A DNA stretch of 64,000 nucleotides from UBA4416 sp964543545 (GTDB lineage: Bacteria > Bacteroidota > Bacteroidia > B-17B0 > Aurantibacillaceae), in the NCBI GenBank assembly GCA_964543545.1, contig CAZIYT010000006.1, forward strand, positions 79,852 to 143,851, in the 5' to 3' direction. This document shows positions 60,601-64,000 of the stretch, in pieces. A program made the position numbers and the translations under genes. The first letter of the stretch is position 1; each line of letters begins with the position of its first letter. A model generated the notes under the pieces. The model ran no database searches, had not been told where the DNA came from, and saw only the letters and a program-made list of their open reading frames with translations.

Positions 60601-62120
60601 GGCTTAATGGTTACCATATCCGTTTCCGGTTCGTAACTGATAAGACCGAAAATAGCCATCTTAAAAATAATAGGGCGCAGGTCTGTTGCCAGGAACTTAA
60701 TGTATTTGGCAAAGTCAACTACGGTAAAGGTCATGAGCTTGCCGTTGTTCTCATAGTACTCGTTCATTTTCAGCACAGGGCTTATCTTTTCCTGTCCCTT
60801 GATGTCTTCCAGCCTCGCCCTCGAGAAGAAGTCCTGGGATTCGAAGAAGGCTTCACCCTGCGTATTGTTCGGCAGGAAGTTAAAGGCAATCTTCGGCTCA
60901 TCGGTTTTCCACACCAGCTGCTCGAAGTACATATCGATCTTGTGGTAAGTATTGAAGTAAGGCGACTTTTCGAGGCCGTCATCCGTTCGCAGGAGGGTGA
61001 TCGTCTTTTGCGGCACCTGGTACACAAAGCTTAAGCCGGGGTGAACAATCGAATCTTTTTCCAGGTAAATTTTCACACCTGCAGGTTTCGCATTGATCTT
61101 ATCTTTCGTCATGGAAAATGTCCGGGCCGATATTTCCAGGAAGCGCGCGTTGTTACGTTTAAATAAAAGCCTGGCCGGATTCTGCGCATTGCCGTAGCCC
61201 ACAAATTTATTTCCGCGCATCCCGAAGCCCCCGTCGTAATCCACATCCGGATAAATGTTTTTCACGATCAGGCGTTTGTTGTAGGAGTCAAAACGCGGGT
61301 AGGTCGGATCGCCGTTTTCTGTCACGATCTTATCAGTAAGGCGGCCCATCTGAGGCTGATCAAAATATTGTTTTCCGGTGAATACCGCCGAGTCGGCCGT
61401 ATAGCCGCCGGTTTTACAATCCAACGTAATCCGTTTCAGGTCAGCATACACGCCATCGCCCACGCCGGTGCGCTTCCAGCTCACGCGCCCGCCTTTGCCC
61501 GAAAATCTCCCGGTAGAAGGGTAGTAGGTGCCCTGGATGCTTTCAATGGTAATTGAGTCGCCACGCGGGCTGGCGCCAACCAGGTCGATCGTCGAAAATA
61601 CCACTTTAGGTATCGAGTCGAATTCGAATTTGTAATTAGGCTGCACACTCCGGTAGCTGTAGGTCGGCGATTTATAAAAAACATTATTGGAGAAAATATT
61701 CTCGCTCATTTCCAGGTAGTCGCCATAGCTCTTCAGGTTTTTGGAGCTGAAAATCTTTTCGATGCAAAGCTGCCAGTTGTCAAATACAGCCGGGTTTTGC
61801 TTGGAGTCGATAAAGCTCACTACCGCATTAAGGTAGGTAATAAAGTAAGGATAAGGCTTCAGCTTGCGCTGCAACATGGCATTGCTCGTTTTATAAACGG
61901 CGGCCCTATACCTGGGGCTGAACTCCGGAGACTTCCACACTTTCTGAAAATCTGAAATATAGTCTTCCGCATCTTTTTTGTTCGCGGAGAAATCATAAAA
62001 ATACTCATTCAGCTCTTTGATGAACTTAACGGAATCCTTACTGAACTCCGTCAGTTTTTGAGCGTGTGCAACTCTGCCGAAAACAAGAATAAAGGACAGA
62101 AGACAGATTTTTTTTAGCAT
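57654..62120 (-). CDS. Very large exported beta-rich protein of unknown function
   Basis: A 1,488-residue protein with signal MLKKICLLSFILVFGRVAHAQ, no membrane helix, lipobox or T9SS tail. An alpha-helical start (25-165: KFIKELNEYFYDFSANKKDAEDYISDF) is followed by roughly 1,250 residues of short beta strands. These carry recurring 'G.G...F....G.Y' steps, for example TYYPSTGRFSGKGGRVSWKR, GKCTFNGRYSLSPQELHGHGTVDLVKADIQA, VRKNAVMDTLKNAVILANTVTKYHTIRNVSGYITGR. This layered look recalls LptA/LptD (OstA) or other bridge-like beta-taco proteins, but I recognise no family. The only neighbours on its strand are distant, and it has its own promoter. Confidence 0.8.
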   Translation of the reverse strand: MLKKICLLSFILVFGRVAHAQKLTEFSKDSVKFIKELNEYFYDFSANKKDAEDYISDFQKVWKSPEFSPRYRAAVYKTSNAMLQRKLKPYPYFITYLNAVVSFIDSKQNPAVFDNWQLCIEKIFSSKNLKSYGDYLEMSENIFSNNVFYKSPTYSYRSVQPNYKFEFDSIPKVVFSTIDLVGASPRGDSITIESIQGTYYPSTGRFSGKGGRVSWKRTGVGDGVYADLKRITLDCKTGGYTADSAVFTGKQYFDQPQMGRLTDKIVTENGDPTYPRFDSYNKRLIVKNIYPDVDYDGGFGMRGNKFVGYGNAQNPARLLFKRNNARFLEISARTFSMTKDKINAKPAGVKIYLEKDSIVHPGLSFVYQVPQKTITLLRTDDGLEKSPYFNTYHKIDMYFEQLVWKTDEPKIAFNFLPNNTQGEAFFESQDFFSRARLEDIKGQEKISPVLKMNEYYENNGKLMTFTVVDFAKYIKFLATDLRPIIFKMAIFGLISYEPETDMVTIKPRLFDYIKNSRHERDHDVITIHSVFPNKDNATMSLINNSYDITVRGVESILLSDTQKVFVFPKKGELILKKNRTFEFSGSVSSGKFEFHGKEFVFDYDMFKVKMKTIDSCRIFVVAREPDINGNYPFKRVQSVIENMNGELRIDAPKNHSGYGKAPTFPTFQSFKESYTYYDKRTIFKGVYNRDKFYYKLDPFTMDSLDNFRNEGLVFEGEFSSAGIFPTFREKLSLQPDYSLGFVRSTPPGGYQVYGGKAKFENEIRLSNKGLRADGDLNYVTSTTKSKDFIFFPDSMNTMATSYDIKEQIDPIEFPQVHGDTVYVHWMPYKDVMDATNKASAFRSYNGKCTFNGRYSLSPQELHGHGTVDLVKADIQAVNILFKQHQFFSDTADFHLRAIEEEGLTFASDNVNTKMDLDKRVGEFVANGKGSTVRFPKNQYIAYMDRFKWFMDSEEIQLGDDKKKLDSNVENALDLEGPEFISVHPKQDSLRFIAPAANYNIRKYIISCINVPFINVADARMFPDSGKVVVRKNAVMDTLKNAVILANTVTKYHTIRNVSGYITGRKSYIAKGEYQYLDENNKPYLIQFNTIKPDTTGQTVSEGVIGEDAKFQFNDYFSFAGKVFLFASNKFLTYQGGTKIVHNCGRIGKAYLKFNGEIDPKEILIPIDSNATDVGGKDIGSAIVYGPDSGKVYSTFLSLREGRKDVDVIGASGFLGFNKQKGEYIITNKEKFVEQSLPGNLISLNTTNCKVYAEGKMDLGADLGQVKLNSIGVATHSTINDSATFEMMTTIDFFFDKGALKKMYKDILVYENTLAPVDFSNPVFRKGITEILGKEKSDKAISDLELYGTIKKFPEEFSKTLMLTNVQLKYDEKTHSFISVGKIGIGSVNESEVYKQVPGYIQVIKKKGGDTFNMYFELDPQTWYFFSYFKGVMSVVSSNAEFNNDIKNLKPKDRKQEVKSGPGFQYTTASPEKRKQFLRKMNMMNASEE

Positions 62121-62142
62121 AGGTAGTGGTTTTGTTGATTCT

Positions 62143-62150
62143 CAAATATA
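62143..62150 (-). promoter_or_regulatory. -7 promoter element of the 1,488-residue protein gene
   Basis: On the minus strand TATATTTG fits TAnnTTTG, 22 bp ahead of the start codon at 62120. Confidence 0.55.
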
Positions 62151-62377
62151 TCAATACAGATCAAGAAATGATTCACATTTTACAAACAAAAGTTATACTT
62201 TTATGGAAAATTAACCATGACTGAACAGTGCCGGTTTTCTATAACGTCAAAAGTTCCGGAAGTCACACACGAAGCATCAATTCAGGATTCGGGCACTCTT
62301 CATCGTTAAGCAAAAAACAAACGTCAATACATCAATTACGAATTATCAAATTACCGATCACTAACCACTATTCCGTT

Positions 62378-62866
62378 ATGCCATCATTCGATATTACCAG
62401 CAAGGCCGATCCGCAAAGTATGGACAATGCCTTCAACGTTGCTAAAAAAGAAATCCTCAACCGCTTCGATTTCCGTGACTCCAAAAGCGAGATCGAGCTC
62501 AACAAAAAGGATCTGATCATTAACATTACCACCGAGCACGACATGAGGCTTCGTGCGATCATCGATGCCATTCACAGCCGTATGATCAAGCAGGGCCTCG
62601 ATCCACGCAGCCTCGATGAAAGTAAAGAACATTATTCATCGGGGATGTTTATCAAAAAAGAAATTAAGATCCGCCAGGGCATCGAGCGCGAAACCGCCAA
62701 AAAGATCATGAAGGATATCAAAGACAGTAAACTCAAAGTTACCGCGCAGGTGATGGACGACATCATCCGCGTGTCCGGTAAAAGCATCGACGACCTGCAA
62801 AGCGTGATTGCCCTGTGCCGCAGAGGCGAATACGAAGTGCCGCTGCAGTTTGTCAATATGAAATAA
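62378..62866 (+). CDS. yajQ: YajQ family nucleotide-binding protein
   Basis: A 162-residue cytoplasmic protein from ATG 62378 (MPSFDITSKADPQSMDNAFNVAKKEILNRFDFRDSKSEIEL). The rest matches the family throughout: KKDLIINITTEHDMRLRAIIDAIHSRMIKQGLDPRSLD, IKKEIKIRQGIERETAKKIMKDIKDSKLKVTAQVMDDIIRVSGKSIDDLQSVIALCR. Some members bind cyclic di-GMP and act as effectors; here that is only family knowledge. The frame is open back to 62228 but the extra 50 residues are low-quality and non-homologous. Ends before a strong terminator. Confidence 0.95.
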   Translation: MPSFDITSKADPQSMDNAFNVAKKEILNRFDFRDSKSEIELNKKDLIINITTEHDMRLRAIIDAIHSRMIKQGLDPRSLDESKEHYSSGMFIKKEIKIRQGIERETAKKIMKDIKDSKLKVTAQVMDDIIRVSGKSIDDLQSVIALCRRGEYEVPLQFVNMK

Positions 62867-62955
62867 AGTAAGACGTCGAGTGTTTCCCCTGTGGAAGTCC
62901 GTTCACCAGCGTTTGCCACTCATGCATTCGTCTGTTCAGATCACAAAGAATATAT

Positions 62956-62997
62956 AAAGCGCCTTCTGTACGCACAGTACAGGAGGCGCTTTTTTTT
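62956..62997 (+). terminator. Strong intrinsic terminator after yajQ
   Basis: AAAGCGCCTTCTGTAC (62956-62971) pairs with GTACAGGAGGCGCTTT (62977-62992) with one wobble and a GCACA loop, followed by T's to 62997. Confidence 0.93.
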
Positions 62998-62999
62998 AT

Positions 63000-63540
63000 G
63001 ATGAACCGGTTTCTTCATCGCCAATACCTGGCCGGCTTTTTTTGCAAAGCTGAATTTCAGTGATTGTTTCCAGGGCCGGAATTACTCCTCATTTATGCAA
63101 GCGATAGTTCGTTCCGCAGGAGCAAAGCCTGTTAATACAGCCAGGAATCGGGGCTACCTGGCTCCATAGGAGCAAAACATTTTTTTGATCACAAGTCTAT
63201 GGGAAGCCAGGCGCCGGGTTTCAATACCAAAATGTTAGGCAAATTTATCGGGAGTGAAGGTGTTTTTATTAGTATAGTGTTTAGTATAGTATTAGGTAGG
63301 GATGGTTTAGTTGCAGGCCTATGGCCCTTTTATTCTAAAAACAGAACACTAGTGCTGATTTCAGGTGGATAAGTACAGCAGGAGTTACGTCTTAAATAAA
63401 AGATTTGCAGGCCTTACTCGGCCAAAATAACATTTCGCAAAGCCGGAAATCCTGGCAGGAGGTGAAAACGATGGTTAATAAGCTAAATTGATGTAAAAAT
63501 AAACTACACAAAATCAATACTTTACATGGGATTCTGAAAA
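63000..63540. other. Non-coding stretch with palindromic repeats
   Basis: No ORF of 60 codons. It contains GTTCCGCAGGAGC (63111-63123) and the palindrome GCTCCATAGGAGC (63161-63173). CCTGGCT (63157-63163) can pair with AGCCAGG at either 63139-63145 or 63205-63211. A tandem AGTATAGTGTTTAGTATAGT tract lies near 63271. No tRNA or known ncRNA was recognised. Confidence 0.5.
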
Positions 63541-63566
63541 AACTCAAAAAAACCCTCCGAAAATCC

Positions 63567-63603
63567 TTTGATTCTTAGAAAAAGTCTATACATTTGCAGC
63601 CCG
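63567..63603 (+). promoter_or_regulatory. Promoter P1 upstream of the presumed rRNA operon
   Basis: -33 TTTG (63567-63570), 18-bp spacer, -7 TACATTTG (63589-63596), then GCAGCCCG starting at the last G of the -7. Confidence 0.8.
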
Positions 63604-63661
63604 TTATTTGAGTGTTTGTTTACAGAAGGAGAGAGGAAGAAAAAGATTTTTAAAATTTTTC

Positions 63662-63698
63662 TTTGAGAGTTAAAAAAGATGTGTAAATTTGCAGCCCG
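63662..63698 (+). promoter_or_regulatory. Promoter P2 upstream of the presumed rRNA operon
   Basis: -33 TTTG (63662-63665), 18-bp spacer, -7 TAAATTTG (63684-63691), then GCAGCCCG. The first 16 nt from the -7 G match P1 exactly (GCAGCCCGTTATTTGA). Confidence 0.8.
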
Positions 63699-63779
63699 TT
63701 ATTTGACAAGCGAAGAGTACTAGAGAAGAAGTTGGAGGAGATTGTTTTTAGAAAAAGATTTAAATTTTTTAAAAATAAA

Positions 63780-63818
63780 TTTGGTGGTTAGAAAAAGAGT
63801 TAGTACTTTTGCAGCCCG
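63780..63818 (+). promoter_or_regulatory. Promoter P3 upstream of the presumed rRNA operon
   Basis: -33 TTTG (63780-63783), 20-bp spacer, -7 TACTTTTG (63804-63811), then GCAGCCCG. Confidence 0.8.
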
Positions 63819-63947
63819 CAAATGAGAAAGCGGAAGTTCATTAAGAGATTGAGAAGTTAGAAAGAGAGTCGTAAGATTTGAAGTTTAACTAGAAAATAAT
63901 AAGCGCTGAGCTTATGAGTTACGAGAGTAATGAGTAGGTGAGGTGAA

Positions 63948-63960
63948 GTTCTTTGAAAAA
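63948..63960 (+). promoter_or_regulatory. BoxA-like rRNA leader motif
   Basis: GTTCTTTGAAAAA, followed by ATTGAAACC, resembles the leader text that precedes 16S rRNA genes in Bacteroidota and is comparable to the boxA antitermination motif. The 16S gene itself would begin just after the window. Confidence 0.6.
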
Positions 63961-64000
63961 ATTGAAACCAAAAAAATGTAGCAGATAACTCTGAAATAAG

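Noticed and set aside
62228..62377. N-terminal extension of yajQ by 50 codons
   Set aside because: The extra residues are compositionally unlike the family, and the conserved MPSFDI start is at 62378.
62867..64000. Possible tRNA genes in the long non-coding end
   Set aside because: No cloverleaf with T-arm GTTCRA and acceptor pairing was found; GTTCCGCAGG at 63111 is part of a palindromic repeat.

Overview
The window comes from a Bacteroidota chromosome. The evidence is type IX secretion (T9SS) sorting domains, PorP/SprF, GldB and GldN-like proteins, HmuY-type haem proteins with a TonB-dependent receptor, and promoters of the Bacteroidota form (-7 TAnnTTTG) in place of sigma70 boxes. A gliding/T9SS lineage such as Chitinophagia or Sphingobacteriia fits best, but the sequence alone does not fix the order. 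I see no phage, insertion sequence, CRISPR array or tRNA, so most of the window reads as core chromosome with lineage-specific genes.

Layout. 1-3.1 kb: 3' end of a giant PKD-repeat adhesin with a type B T9SS tail. 3.5-18 kb: housekeeping genes (pruA, ubiX, mscS, amn, M23 peptidase, asparaginase, folB, nadE, SprT-like) mixed with outer-membrane barrels and gldB. 18-24.3 kb: orphan GldN-like protein, tex with a zinc-ribbon/propeller membrane protein, PepSY protein, dienelactone hydrolase. 24.4-27.8 kb: DUF4421 protein, carbonic anhydrase, and a three-gene flavin/Fe-S operon. 27.9-32.8 kb: two-component pair followed by a predicted papain-like peptidase fused to a beta-propeller. 32.9-37.1 kb: MMPL transporter and solute-binding protein. 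37.3-41.5 kb: PorE-like protein, recR, MuiA-type protein. 41.8-50.2 kb: PAS protein, Dph6-like ATPase, then a haem-uptake locus (LuxR-type regulator, secreted HmuY, DUF6607, two small proteins, TonB receptor, HmuY lipoprotein). 50.4-55.5 kb: PorP/SprF with a 1,332-residue adhesin. 55.8-62.9 kb: helical-repeat protein, SiaC-like protein, a 1,488-residue beta-rich exported protein, yajQ. 63-64 kb: non-coding, with three promoters and a leader that appear to feed an rRNA operon starting just past the window.

The most rewarding signals are regulatory and structural. A 17-bp site, TACC-N3-ATTTA(G/A)GTAT, occurs once before the haem-locus regulator and twice (inverted) before the first HmuY gene. 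It lies at an identical 22-bp distance from both -7 elements. A dispersed element in three intergenic gaps forms two hairpins whose 13-nt loops are complementary, with covarying stems. Other intergenic repeats recur in 3' regions. Coordinates, motifs and repeats were read by eye. Family names are from recognition and were not searched.
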